Origin: Hemibagrus wyckioides
Taxonomy: Eukaryota > Chordata > Actinopteri > Siluriformes > Bagridae
Length of the DNA: 64,000 bases
Reading direction: 5' to 3'
Assembly (NCBI RefSeq): GCF_019097595.1
Contig: NC_080732.1
Location: 8,528,405-8,592,404 of the forward strand
Under the pieces are notes generated by a model. The model saw only the letters and a list, made by a program, of their open reading frames with translations. It was not told the DNA's origin and made no database searches. This document shows, one piece after another, positions 24,985-37,122 of this stretch (the first letter of the stretch is position 1; every line of letters starts with the position of its first letter). A program made the position numbers and the translations under genes.

Positions 24985-25310
24985 GTATGGTGGTGCAGTT
25001 AGTAGTATGTTGATGTCTCACAGCTCCAGGTAATACCCTCAATGTGGTTACTGTCTGTGTGGAGCTTCCCATGTTGTCACTGTGTCTGTCTGGCATTCCT
25101 TTGGGGTTTCTTTGGTTACTTCCCATTTCCAAAAAAACATGTCAGTCAGTGGACTGCCAATAATTAATTGCCCATAGTGTGCGTGAGTGTGTGCGTGTGT
25201 GTGTGTGTGATTCACTGGTGTTCTGTCCAGGGTGTATTTCTGTGTCATGCCCAGTGTTTCCAGATGTTCTCCAGATCCACTGGGACCTTGACCAAAATAA
25301 ATGTTTCCTG
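24985..25310 (+). repeat. SINE, family S1, with internal (GT)n
   Basis: The head is GGTGGTATGGTGGTGCAGTT, followed by GTCTCACAGCTCCAGG. The body includes the GTGTGGAGCTTCCCATGTTG block, and the end has GGTGTTCTGTCCAGGGTGTA. It is diverged, with a GT microsatellite at about 25183-25209. Confidence 0.75.
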
Positions 25311-26045
25311 AAGATGAGTGAAAGAAAGTATTGTGGTAATACTCTCATTCCTCGATTAAATAGTGTCAGGAAACAAATGGTTACGATGTGTAACAATTAA
25401 GCTTGAACAATTATCTAACCAATTTCCTTTCTCCACAGTGTCTTAGTAGATGCAACCAAGCAAACTCATCCATCTGTTAAGACTTAAGCAGCTGGAGAAA
25501 AGGCAATATGTCTCTCATTAACCACCAAAATAATTAGGAAGTGACAAAAGGAACCAACCAGTCATGTTAGGATTGCAACAGGTGGGAGAATTCTGTGTGT
25601 AAAAAGGTCACTCCAGGTCATCTAGAAGGACAAGATACATATAAGATAGTGACTAAGCGGTATGACTATGTGAATTGTTTAATACAATCATGTTTAACAT
25701 CAAACCAAACGCCTTCAGCTGTAAGAGTCAAAAAGTGTATTGATGAACAAGCTGTAGCTTTCCATGTTAATCTGTGCTGGTAAAACCAAAAAAAATAAAT
25801 TAATTAATTAAAAAAATAAAGAAAAATAAAATAAAATAAAATAAATCATAATGACAGAGGAAATACAGAATTTATGCACATTAATTTCTGTTGATAGGGA
25901 AAAAAAAACAAGCAAATTAGCACTGCTGATTAATTAAGTGCCGATGTTTGAATTCAATAGTAGTTACTCTGCTGTTTTCTATTTCTCAAAAGATATTTAG
26001 AGAAAGTTAGAGAAATAGTACTAACAGTAGTACAATGTAGTACAA
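25311..26045. other. intergenic DNA, no gene seen
   Basis: AT-rich with AAAATAA units at about 25800-25845. No gene. Confidence 0.45.
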
Positions 26046-26510
26046 AAAGAAGTGAAAAATCAAGACATTTGGCTACCACAAGCCTCTAGAGCAGCTTCAA
26101 TAAGCCATGGTACAGATTGGAACAGTAGTGGATGAGTACCATTCTTCCAAAGATACTTCTTCAATTGCTCTGTTGTTGTTGTTGATGATGATGATAATGA
26201 TGATGGTCTAATGGGAAGTCTAATGGGAGAGTGCTGTCTAAAACATGGTCCAAAACCTCTCATGAGTTTCGGTGACTGTGAAGGCCATAGTATATGATTT
26301 ATATAATTTTCATACTTCAGTAAAACCTTGTGCCCTGTGGAAGGGGACATTGTCATGTTAGAAGAGACCACCAGGTTATAAATGTATAGTATAAAGATGA
26401 TCGGTCACGATATCTTTGTATTGATTTGTAGTGACTCTTCCCTCTACGGGGACAAGTGGAGCCAAACTATGCTAGTAAAATGCCTCAGACAGCATAACAG
26501 AGCCTTTTTC
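26046..26510 (-). mobile_element. decayed DDE-type transposon fragment
   Basis: The minus strand, read from 26371, gives NMTMSPSTGHKVLL, then LWPSQSPKLM (a remnant of the WPSQSPDLN block near the last catalytic residue of Tc1-like transposases) and later FQSVPWLIEAALEACG, which is like the end of such proteins. The plus strand at 26400-26510 carries the TTTGTATTGATTTGTAGTGA block, also seen in diverged form near 58440-58510. An ATG/GTT-type triplet repeat has expanded inside (26172-26205). Confidence 0.65.
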
Positions 26511-27296
26511 ATTGTATTTATTTATTTTTCTACTTTTATTTGTGGCTTGTAGGTTTATAGATAGATATTAATGTGAACTCAGCAGCATTTGGAATATTTC
26601 ATGAAACACTGACAAACAAGAAAAAAAAAAAAAGATATATTATAGTGGCCATTTGTTTCGTTAAGACATGAAATAATGATGGAACAGCATCTAATATACA
26701 GTGATTTTGTAGGATATGTATGTATGTATATAAGAGGTTTTATATATATTAGAGGTGGAATGTTGCTTGATTCATTTATTTTACAAAAGTTATCTTAGTG
26801 TCTAAAAAAAGATCTTGAAAATTACTTGAGGATATGTTGAATAAAGGAAAGGGTGTCCAATATTTCTCATTATGTGATTATTATATAAAAATCTAAGGTC
26901 ATTATGTCTATTTCTGTATTTATCTCTTATTTTTATACAGACTTAAACAGATCATTTAAAAATGAACTACTACAAATATCTTGGTATATAAATACACACC
27001 CATGCACAGAGCATGATCTTGACCAATGGGCTGCATAGTTTTTTTTTTTTTTTTGAGTTTTGGAAAGTATGCTGAAAAGCTTTGCTGAAAAATAAAAGCG
27101 AGCATTGCTGAAATTCCTCCTGTCTCCCGAGTCTTCCTCTGAACACATACAACTCCGGTTCTACCCCCACCTTTCTATAACATGTCAGGGGCGTCAACTG
27201 TCTTCAAGGTCACAATGTGACCTTTCTCAATGGCTGTGTGTAATCACAGGACTTGGCTTTATAGCCTGAATAAAAACAGCTGTTTTTAATGGTCCT

Positions 27297-27331
27297 ACAG
27301 TTTTCAAGTGCAAAATCCACTTGAAAACTGT
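27297..27331. repeat. perfect 14-bp inverted repeat with 7-base loop
   Basis: Arms ACAGTTTTCAAGTG (27297-27310) and CACTTGAAAACTGT (27318-27331) around CAAAATC. It stands just upstream of the Tc1 remnant and may belong to its terminal region. Confidence 0.85.
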
Positions 27332-27344
27332 CAACAGAAAGGCA

Positions 27345-28010
27345 TCAGCATTGGCCCAAAAGACTTCTCAAAACAACCCTGTGACAATGCACTGGGAGGG
27401 CTAATAGGTGATTGGTTTGAAAATACTCTGGAGCATTTTCCATGGCACCACCTACAATCTGCCAAATATTGATGCAAAAATTAGTGTATTCATCAAAAGT
27501 AGATGACCAGAAAAAGAAAAGATTTGGTTTAATCAGGAAGTAAATGCCACCTTTGAAAAGACTACAGGAATATATGGGTAGCAGAGGGACAGTTATTGTA
27601 CACATATTGCTTATATGGAAGAGCTTATATGGGGGATTTGTGGTCAGATGAAACCATTTTTTGGCATGAATTACAGCATCATCTAAACACAATCACAACA
27701 GTGAAGCATGGTGGTGGAAGCATAATGTAGTCAGGATCTGCAGTCTGCAGTCAGGATCTGCAGTCTCATGCATAATGTTGTCAGGATCTGAGGACTGGGG
27801 AACTGAGAGAAGGATGGATGGAGCCAAGTACAGGAAAATTCTGTAGGAGAACATGAGGAGAACAAGGCAGTAGAGCAGGCATAAGGCCAAAGCTACCCAT
27901 GGCTTGCAAGGAAGAAGGTGGATTTCTGGAATGACCTAGTCAAAGGCCTTATCTAAATCCATTTTAAAATCTATTGAATGACTTAAAGGATGATGTTAAT
28001 TAGCAACAAC
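27345..28010 (+). mobile_element. Tc1-like transposase pseudogene
   Basis: An open stretch of about 30 codons at 27638-27726 contains LWSDETIF and ends TTTVKHGGGSIM, the block around the second catalytic Asp of Tc1 transposases. At about 27919-27963 the frame reads GFLE, stop, PSQRPYLNPF, matching the FLEWPSQSPDLNPI block with Trp turned into a stop. Between them is a small direct duplication of GTCAGGATCTGCAGTCT (27730-27765). Frameshifts and stops mean no activity. The ends are not clear. Confidence 0.85.
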
Positions 28011-30119
28011 CAACTGAGGCTGGGTAACACACTAGACGATTTTCAAATCTTCACCAATTTTAAAAACACGAGACACCACAGATATGAGGACAGTTTTAAC
28101 TGATTTTTAACAGGAAAATCCTCTGAATGCACACACAAGACTATTCGACCAGCCTGGGAGACCACACACCTGCCATTTGTAGTAACAATTTCACGCTGAC
28201 TATTCCACAAACATGAGATTTCAAAGAAACATCTGGTTGGTGATGCTTCCTGGGCTGCTCACTCTCATTGGCTTTTGTGGGTATTTTGTCATAGTCTCCT
28301 GGATTATGATTAGGAATCATAAATTTGATATCTACGATTTGAAACTAAGGAGACTCAGACTTGATCAGGACCAGTAAAATAACCATACTGACACCACACA
28401 CTTGAGGATTATTTAGAATAATCATTTGTAACAAGCCTAGAGACAGACCACGCCCCCAGGAGCACCGGAGAGAGCAAATCGGGCCCAAAATCATCTAGCC
28501 AGCCTAATGTTTTCCAGCTTGAACCATTCTTCAATTGTGTGTAGAGTTACAGCTGGTTAGGTGCCTCTGGGAGGGGTGTATACTTAAGAAATTAGTAAAT
28601 TTCATTCATGTGGTATACTGTGTTGTTTGGATAAGGGAAAAAAGTTTCATTTAAATTCATGATGTTTACCAGACTAAACCTTTTGAAAGGGTGTGTATGC
28701 ATCTTCTAGTCATTGTATCATAGGACATAATTATTTGTAATCATTTCCATACCAGATTTTCTGAAGCATTACGTTACAATACAAAAGAAATAGAAAAAGC
28801 CTCATTAGCTCATAAACTCTTCTCTCCTTTAAATTTGATAAGGTTTCAGCCTAGCACTTCCAGATGCTTACATAATAGATATTTATTATGAACATTGTTC
28901 TTGCGTAGATAAATATATGTATGCCGTAATTGCTGCACAGCTTTCTGGGTAATTGACTAAGAGTTGCTTGACACTCCACCTAATCCACAACACTATTATT
29001 TCTCTGTTTAATTCACACGCTGAGACCCAGGGTGTGTATGGCTTAGAAGGATGGGGTTTAATTCCACACTGCATTGGTTATTTCCTTCCATAACTGTGTA
29101 ACATTAAGAACAGCTGTTGCATTGGCATGCAATATGGCAGATGCCAAAAAATAAAATAAAACACTCAAGATTCAATCAGCAGTTGTTTCATTATAGTTTG
29201 AAACATTACAAATACAGCAATTGTTATCAATCATCTCTTTTAAAAATCAGTTGTAGTTATGGCATTGGACATGGTGATATTAAAGGGTAATAAAATGCAG
29301 ATACCAGAAGAGATAACACAGAACAAAGTTGGCAACCACACAATGAAATATTATCACTTAGCCAATGAAGTTTAATGAGTCAGCTTCAAAGAGAAGCGTA
29401 TTTTATGACCGGGGATTAGTTAACCATTAAAAGCATGTGGCTCATTAACCATAATCTTACTGACCTCTAGACAGAAGCAGTCAAAAGCACAGCTAATGTA
29501 ATTGTGTGTGTAGTAATGCTATGTAATTTTTTTCCAAGAAATTTTCCCTCGTTTGTAACTATTTTTACTGAATATCTGAGTAGGAAAACAAAAGAAAAGT
29601 CATAAAATTGAATGTGAACTAATAAACATTGCTGCCAACTAGCAAGAATAATGAGACAATTTAATTTTAACATCCGAAGGCAGGCTTATCAGTGCGGCGC
29701 TAATTCATGACAATTTCCCGCTGTTGTAATTGTCTAAATTAAATGAAATAAAAATAATTGTATATAAAAAAAGACAACCATTATTTGAAAGTGACAAAGT
29801 GAAGAAAAGGAAGTAAAGAAGGGAAAGTTAAAAAATGTCTATTACCGAATGTAAATGTACGAGAAAGTGATCAAAATAACACTGATTATAATGATTTCAT
29901 CAAGCAACTTTATGTAAGACTTATTAAAATTAGCAGAATTCCTAATCTGTCAAATGCTAGTTCTCTTTTCAGTTATCTATCTAAATGTAATAGCTAACTG
30001 GCACAATAAAAAATGGCCTCAATAATAAGTAAGTGAACTGATATTTCACAGTGATGGTACTAGCTTCATTCTTACCACCATCTGTTAAACGTTAGATTTG
30101 TTAAGACTTTAGATCAATG
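28011..30119. other. intergenic DNA, no gene seen
   Basis: The part at 28035-28420 opens with GGTAACACACTAGACGATTT and has a GGAGACTCAGACTTGAT block. It may be an old MITE, but I cannot assign it. The part at 29330-29480 and 29680-29760 has balanced, repeat-free sequence. Confidence 0.4.
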
Positions 30120-31580
30120 GATGATTTTATACAGGCAGGAAAAGTCTTGAAAATGTAGGTACTGCTTTATGAAATATACTAACCCCACAAGATAAATTAT
30201 ATCAGAACGTTTTCCACCCTCTGTGTGAATAAAGAATAACACAATAACATTTAAAAAGTTTCTATAACCTAGTGCTCTTAATGTATACACCCCTGAACTA
30301 ATAATTTGTTATGTTGATTTTATTACACCACTCAGTCTTTTTGGGTAAGAGTCTATCAGTGTGGCACATCTCAACTTGGCAATATTTTCCCACTCTTTCT
30401 TGCAAAAACTCTTTTAGTACTCTTACTCTTTGAGCACCTTCCTGTACTCAGCCTACTTCAGGTCATCCCACAGATTTTTACTTGGATTCAGGTCTGAGCT
30501 TTGGCTAGATCATTCAAAAACTTTGATCTTCTTGTGGTTAAGCCATTCCTTTGTTGATTTTTGATGCATGCTTCGGGTGATTGTTGTGCTGAAAGGTGAA
30601 ATTCTTTTTCATCTTCAACTTACTAGCAGACACCTGAAGGTTTTGCACTGAAATCGACTGGTATTTGTAGCTACTCATGATTCCCTCCATCTTGATAAAA
30701 GTCCCAGTACTGACTGAAGAAATACATTCCTAAAGCCTGATGCTGCCACTACCATGCTGCACCGTGGGCATGTTCTCGTGGTGATGTGGTGATGCTGTTT
30801 TGCACCAAATATGCCTTTTGGAATTCTGGAATTATTATACGTCTTGGAATCGGTCATTTTGCCATGTGGCTTGTGGTGCTTTAGTTGACATATCTGAGAC
30901 CACGGGCTTCCATCTAACCTCTCTACCCCATATCCCAGACATGTGATGAATATAAGAGCTGTCACATGCAGAGAATAATCAGTATTTGTCAGATATTGAT
31001 GCAGAACCTTTAATGTTGATGTAGGTCTCCCTGGTAAATCTTTGTCTTTTGGACGTCCTGTTCTTGGTGATGTCACTGTGGTTGCTTTGTTGCTTCACAG
31101 TGTTGCCCTGTACATCTAATGATTTGAAAAATCTTTTTTTAACCCTCTGCTGATCAATATCGTTCGACAAATTAGATACAACGCATGCTTTATGGGCTTT
31201 TTGTAGGCCATGGATTCAGCAGTCGGAAAAACCAAGATGTGGAAAAAGAAACCCTAGAGAAACATCATTTTTGGGTTAGTCAGAATAACTTTATTGATGA
31301 CAGCTGTATGATAATTACTTTTGAAATCAAATTCAGTCTGTACAAGGCCACATACCCACTTACAAAATAATGAACACACTTATGCAACCAAATATTTTCA
31401 TTTTTTCCTATTTCCACCCTAAAACATTTCTTATTGTTTTTCACATAATGTAATTTACTTTGTACTTTCACACTGAGGTTGGAAAAGGTTTTTTACATAA
31501 TTTATCTTGGTTTTTTTGGGGGTTTTTTGCATTATACAAATCTGCCATTTTAACAGGGGTGTTTAGACTTTATTAATAAA
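30120..31580 (-). mobile_element. near full-length but decayed Tc1-like transposon
   Basis: The two ends are long imperfect inverted repeats. The right end has AATTTATCTTGG (31500) and CCATTTTAACAGGGGTGT, while the left end has the complement with CAAGATAAATTATATCAGAA at about 30189. The transposase reads on the minus strand: CATGGTAGTGGCAGCATCAG near 30750 (HGSGSI), and at about 30590 FTFQHNNHPKHASKINK, equivalent to the FQQDNDPKHTSK block with the third-domain Asp replaced by Asn. The bordering TACACCCCTGAACTAATAAT and GTCTTTTTGGGTAAGAGTCT blocks are typical of this fish family. Many stops and shifts are present. Confidence 0.88.
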
Positions 31581-31780
31581 AATGAATTGTATATGTTTCA
31601 AATGCAATGTTTACCTTTTTTTTAATTTTCTATTACATATGGCTGATGAGTTTACTTGAACTGAGACAGCAGGAGCAGTTCAGGGTTTGCTCTAGGAGGT
31701 AACCCAGTAGCTTGGAGGTCCTGAGATTTGCCTTTCTGATACCAAGTCCCTAATTTATTGTCCTTGCCACTTTCAAACTT

Positions 31781-31913
<133 letters not shown>

Positions 31914-33456
31914 TTTCTTTCTTTAAGCTAGGCAAACCCAGACAAAGCCTGAGCAGTCAGATAAGCAGCCAAATTTAATTAACCTGAGGAGCAGAAGGCA
32001 ACTGCTGACCATCTCACCCAGGAATCAAAACGTCCACAGTAACACCAGGTTGTGTCTCCTCAGAGATAAGGATAACATGTAGCTTGCTTTATGACATGTT
32101 TAAAAGCATAGGTTAATTGGAGAAAATTGAAGAAATTCAGAAATTATCATTACTTTAGCTTAGCCTGTTAGGATAAGAAGAGTTGGAATCACTTGAAATG
32201 AATACAATATTTTGATTTCTCAATTATTATGAATTATTTACTGCAGCAGAGGAAAGTTAATGTTAGAATGTATATTAAGTAGGATAGGCTGCTTGTTCTT
32301 AGAATTGCATTAAATACTATTAGATATGATTAACTCTGAACAACAGGCCTCATTAATCAAACTGGATATGAACAAATGTATTCATAAATCGTTTGCAGAA
32401 GCATTTACACAAGAAATGTGGTGTTCATGAAAAAAACTGCAGCTGCCATTTATCATTTTCAGCTCTTTCTGAGCTTTTTGTCTTTTATGGTGTTTTGTGG
32501 GTGTCACTAAATGTAAATCAGTTGTGAAAAAATATGAGCCAATAATATGCAGGTGATTGATATTTATTTATGATACTTTTGTGAACTTTTTTCTTCGGTT
32601 TCCTTGGTTTTCTTGCCACTTGGTTTTAGCAGGTACAAGCCACCCCATGATGTATTTCTGCTGCACTTTGACTGACCTACAGATAATGCAGTTGTTACTC
32701 ACAAATGTAGAGTATATAGAAATTACAGCATTTGCACTCCCTGACAAGCTGAAGTGTCCCATGCCCTTTTCCAAGTGTGAATGTGTGTGTGTGTGTGTGT
32801 GTGTGTGCTTTGCATGGGTAGAAAAAAGAATACACCCCACACCACCTATCATGCTCTTCTGTCAGATCTGTCCTGCTCATGGCCTAGATCTTTTTGTGAG
32901 AATTCATAATGTGTGAAACCTCGTGAACAATCTCATCTTTCAAGGACGGTAAAAGATGAAGAATTTATTCTATGATAACTGTGTAACTCTGTATTGTTAT
33001 TTTTCCAGTCTTTACAACTATGCATTGATGATATCTTGTAATGTGTGAAATGATAGTACAAAGCCAGGGCTAGTTAGTATAAATGAGCTAGTATGGAAAA
33101 ATGCATAAAATATAAGGGACAAATACTTTGGCATCCACTTTGTATTATTTGCTGTTAACAAATGGCTTAACGTTGATAATTTAGCAAATGGCAAAGGCAG
33201 ATGTTATATTTATCCTGCTTGCAAATTAATAAGGAGATAGGACATGATTGTGGACTGGAAGCAAAATCCTTCCAGTCCAACATCCTTATTATTTTATTGT
33301 CTTTTACTTTTAAATTCCATTTTCCATATTTCTTCCATATCTATTTTTATTTGACCCTTTTTTTTAAAAATGCAGACAGTTGTAAAAAGCAGTTCACTGC
33401 ATGCCATACTGTGCATGATTTTGTATGTGATGAATTGAAATTTGTATTTGTAAAAT
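31914..33456. other. intergenic DNA, no gene seen
   Basis: AT-rich. Contains (GT)n at 32782-32807. No coding evidence. Confidence 0.45.
32782..32807. repeat. (GT)n microsatellite
   Basis: 13 GT units. Confidence 0.95.
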
Positions 33457-33510
33457 TTTCTTCTTCTTCTTCTTCTTCTTCTTATTCTTATTCTTCTTCT
33501 TCTTCTTCTT
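33457..33510. repeat. (TTC)n microsatellite
   Basis: TTC units with two ATTCTT interruptions, directly before the dispersed repeat at 33508. Confidence 0.95.
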
Positions 33511-33600
33511 TCGGCTTTTCCCTTCAGGGGTTGCCACAGCGAATCATCTCTCTCCACCTATCCCTATCTTCTGCATCCTCAACTTGAGCTGACTGTTCAT
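33508..33600 (+). repeat. fragment of a common fish dispersed repeat (5' half)
   Basis: Reads TTTCGGCTTTTCCCTTCAGG, then GGTTGCCACAGCGAATCATC and TCTCCACCTATCC. In other fish this block precedes the CGGATGCCCTTCCTGACGC block found here at 11407-11530. A preceding TTC run is usual for this repeat. Confidence 0.7.
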
Positions 33601-34374
33601 TTGCTGGCCAATATTCCACCCCTTGGCAGGTGCCAGTGTAATTAGATAAAGTAATAGTGTAACGAGAATTAATGTACTTCACTTCACCTGTCAGTGGTTT
33701 TAAAGTTAAAGATCTGTGCATATTGTATATGCTGTCAAAACTTTCCACTAAATATCATTGTAAACTTGATAAATAGGAGTATGTCAACACATGCCAACGC
33801 CAATCCCCTCTCTTTCTTTTGAGGGACAAAGTGAACCCTCAGACAGATTGTCAGGACAGGTGTGTTTCTCCATTACTGTTGGCTGCCTCAACTTGGGAAT
33901 GGACGGCATGCTATCACAGAAAACTCGTAAACCCAGCTGCTGATATTCCGCTTCATAACATTCAGGCATATGCTCTGCTGTTTGCTGGCATATGGTAGTT
34001 TCCAACAAAGTGCTCCTGGTCTTTGAGACCTCAATCCAATCTAGGCCTGGCATAGCGGTGTTAATGCACCTAAATCTCAGGAACATTTTTAATGCTTGAA
34101 CTAGAGGCGGAAAATTAGACTATGAATAAAAAAATAAAGGCTGGTGGACAGAGAGTTTATTGAATAGATGGTTAATGAAATAGAAATAAATGAATTGATA
34201 GTAGCGGCTGGTAAAGCAGAGTGGAAAAAAATACAATAAAGTGTAGATGGATGTGATGGACTCCCAAGTGGTGCAAAGAAAAGCATTCAACCTATCATCC
34301 AGAATCCTAACGATGCCACAGATATCCAAGGCCAGGAGCTAAGGGAGCAAAATAGTTCTTTGGGTGGGATTCAT

Positions 34375-34414
34375 TCTCTCTCTCACTTTCTCTCTCTGTC
34401 TCTCTCTCTGTCTC

Positions 34415-34454
<40 letters not shown>
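34375..34454. repeat. (CT)n microsatellite with regular GT interruptions
   Basis: CT runs broken every 10-14 bases by CTGT, which gives a short higher-order period. Confidence 0.95.
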
Positions 34455-34457
<3 letters not shown>

Positions 34458-35928
34458 TTCCTGTCAATCACAGCAACAGCAGCCAAGGTGGCCATTTATG
34501 AGCTGTAAACATGTAGAAGATGGTTTTCACACTAGGCACGTTCACTAAATCCAAACCCTAATGTGATTGTTCCTGCCCCCAATTTACATTCATCTTTTGT
34601 CATCACAAATGCACATGGAGAATACAACATGACCCACCATTAAAAAAATAATAAATTAGTGCTATTATATGCATTAGAATGAATGAAATTTGCATCTATG
34701 TGAGTCACGTGGTGTAATTCATATGATGTCTGGGAGAACACAGCTTTCTGCTGCTCACAAAAATGTTTCATGGGTTTTATGGTGTTTCATGGTACATGTG
34801 TGTGTTGTGGAAACTAATGACGTCATTAACGGGTGATACTTTACTTCCTGAACAAGTGAAGAACTAAGTGTGAGGCGTGTTTTCATTCACAGAAATAATA
34901 ACAAACTCATACCACCTCCTATAGGTAGTCTCGAGATGAGTACCTGCATGACAGCTTTTGCATGAACAATTTTTCCTGCAAACCATGTTCTGTTTCAGAC
35001 TAAACTGTCAGTGTGAAAGCCCCTGAAGAGGGCAGATAGCGGTGTGTTGCAATGCCCTGTGACACTGCATGAGCAGCAGTTTGAAAGTGGTTAACTGACT
35101 TCACATATCTTGGTGGAATAACTTGTTAGCCTTCAGCCTTCTTCAGTTGTTATGGGAGAGCAGGCTGTTTGGTTGGAACTGACAGATGAAAAAACACAAC
35201 AAACAACAGAATTCATATGAATAGGAAACTCGGAATATCCAACTTATACACAATATAATACTTTTAAATGAATAAAAAAAACCTTTTTTTTTGGCTTTGT
35301 CTTGGTTTAGCACTCCATTTTCCTTGCTCAGTAGGCTGCCTATAGGTAAAGTCATGCATAAACTGCAGCCTATAACAAGCTTTACTGTGAGAGACGAGAC
35401 ACCTCACACACATCTTTCCTTGTGTTCATTATCGCTACGTTTTCAATCAGCCCGAATGTGTTCACTTAATCAACAGTTCAAACAATAAAAAGTTGAGAAA
35501 TAGCTCACACTCTCATCTCTGATGCGTCTCACATGGAGGTGTGTGTTAAATCATAATCACCTGCAGCAGCGCTCACTTATTTCTGCATGCTAATGTGGAA
35601 TGTGAAGAAATGAAAAGAATAAATGAAGTGAAATCCATTTTCATAACGTGAAATGCCTGCTAGGGAAAAAAAAAGCACTTGTTTAAAACCCTGTTGATGT
35701 ATTAAGGCAGGCTACAGTGACGTGGTAATCAATGCTGAACTAAATTGGTATTCACTTTATTTCCCACAGGACTCGCATTTGATATGTTCATATGATCCAG
35801 CTGTTAGAACTGCAGGGTTAATTGAGAGCTGTATTCAAGTGTCCAGGCTGAAAAGAGGCACTTCCTGAGTGCAGGACATGAGTGACAGCTCAGTCTTCAA
35901 CTCCAGATGAGTGATAATGAGAAGAAAC

Positions 35929-35979
35929 GAGAGAGAGAGAACGAGAGAGAGAGAGCGAGAGAGAGAGAGCGAGAGAGAC
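35929..35979. repeat. (GA)n microsatellite
   Basis: GA units with ACGA and GCGA interruptions. Confidence 0.95.
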
Positions 35980-36323
35980 AGACGGAGTTAAATTTGTTCT
36001 TTACATTTGGAAAAGTCCTTTTTTTAAACTATTATACCCAACTTTTTTATTTTAAAATTATTTGGAATTTTTATTTGGAAAATTATTTGAAAAGCTCCTT
36101 CAGTGTCACCTCTATCATATCATTTCAAGTAAGGCTTGCATTTGAATGTTAAACATTTGGCCTGCTTTGGTTTTTAGGTGATCTCTAGGAGGTGATATCT
36201 AGCATAGAACTATAATTCCCCCTAGGTTAACATCTTTAGCAACTAGAGCTATCCTGTGATTTTGCATCCTTAAGGTCATCTGTGATATCAGTATATTCAC
36301 TGTCGACTGAACATCACGCTTCT

Positions 36324-36608
36324 CTAAAAGTGCTTCTGTGTCAAATTTGAGGCTGGTGTTTTAAACTCCAGTGAGTCGTCAGTCCCCTCGAGCTCACTCT
36401 GCTCATCCACGGCTGCTGGATCAGCAGGTTCTCTTGTATCCTGTGTGTCCTTTGTCTCATCACCACTAGTTTGCCCCGTATCTGCACCCTCTGATGCAGC
36501 ATTGTTCTTGCTCTTTAGAGGTGTTACAGTAAAAACGTCCTGGCTTTCACATACAGTCCAGTGATTATTTGTTTTTCTGGAAGATATTTCCTGAAATGGA
36601 TGCTTCAA
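36324..36608 (-). other. unrecognised acidic ORF, possible exon or pseudogene fragment
   Basis: About 94 codons between stops, with no ATG at the start. The TTG that opens it follows directly on a stop. A splice-acceptor-like TCCATTTCAG followed by GA lies at about 36590-36600, so it could be a last exon of about 90 codons ending KHF-stop. The protein is rich in Asp, Glu, Ser and Thr (for example DETKDTQDTREPADPAAVDE), and the GC content is higher than in the flanks. I do not recognise a family. A chance ORF or the edge of a mobile element (a candidate LTR starts 31 bases away) is as likely. Confidence 0.3.
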
Positions 36609-36638
36609 TCATCTCACTTTAGTTATTTCTACCTCTCT

Positions 36639-37122
36639 GTCACATCATCACATGTTTTTTCCATGGACTTAGACTCGCAACAACCACCCACACTCCCATG
36701 CTCCCAATCACCATCCTTCTAATTATGTTCACCTTTGTTTAATTAGCATCTTCTGTCTGTTTTAGTTTATTATTTACAAAGTACTGTATATATTTAGTTC
36801 TCTCAAATCTGTGATGTGAAGCCTGACTTTATGCTCCTTTTTTTTACCTGTTTTTTGGACATTTCTTTTTTCTTTTTTTTTTTGTTCTTGACCTCGATTT
36901 CCCTAGCTTGTTTGGAACCAGTTTATATCCTGATTCACCCATGCCTATTTCTGACCCTTCTCTCTCCCTAACATCTCTTGGATTGCTTGCTATTTTCATT
37001 GTGTCTTTCTGTTCCTAATTTTTGACCGGTTTTCTACATTTTTGAACTGTTCCTATTTTTGTGATGCTCTGAATAAACAACCTACACTGGCATCCCATCT
37101 CCAGCTGTCTGTGTTTGTGACA
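36639..37122 (+). mobile_element. candidate solo LTR of a retrotransposon
   Basis: Starts TGTCAC and ends GTGACA, the inverted termini usual for LTRs. It has a TATA-like TGTATATATTTA at about 36785 and a polyadenylation signal AATAAA at 37072-37077, about 45 bases before the end. The flanks CTCTC (left) and CTCTG (right) could be a 5-bp target duplication with one change. No second copy or internal region is in the window. Confidence 0.6.

Larger units (their letters stand above)
33601..36323. other. intergenic DNA, no gene seen
   Basis: Two long simple repeats (34375, 35929) and otherwise unremarkable sequence. Short ORFs near 33784-34086 lack any recognised domain. Confidence 0.4.

Noticed and set aside
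33294..33587. Arg-rich and Ser-rich ORFs
   Set aside because: Translations of the TTC array.
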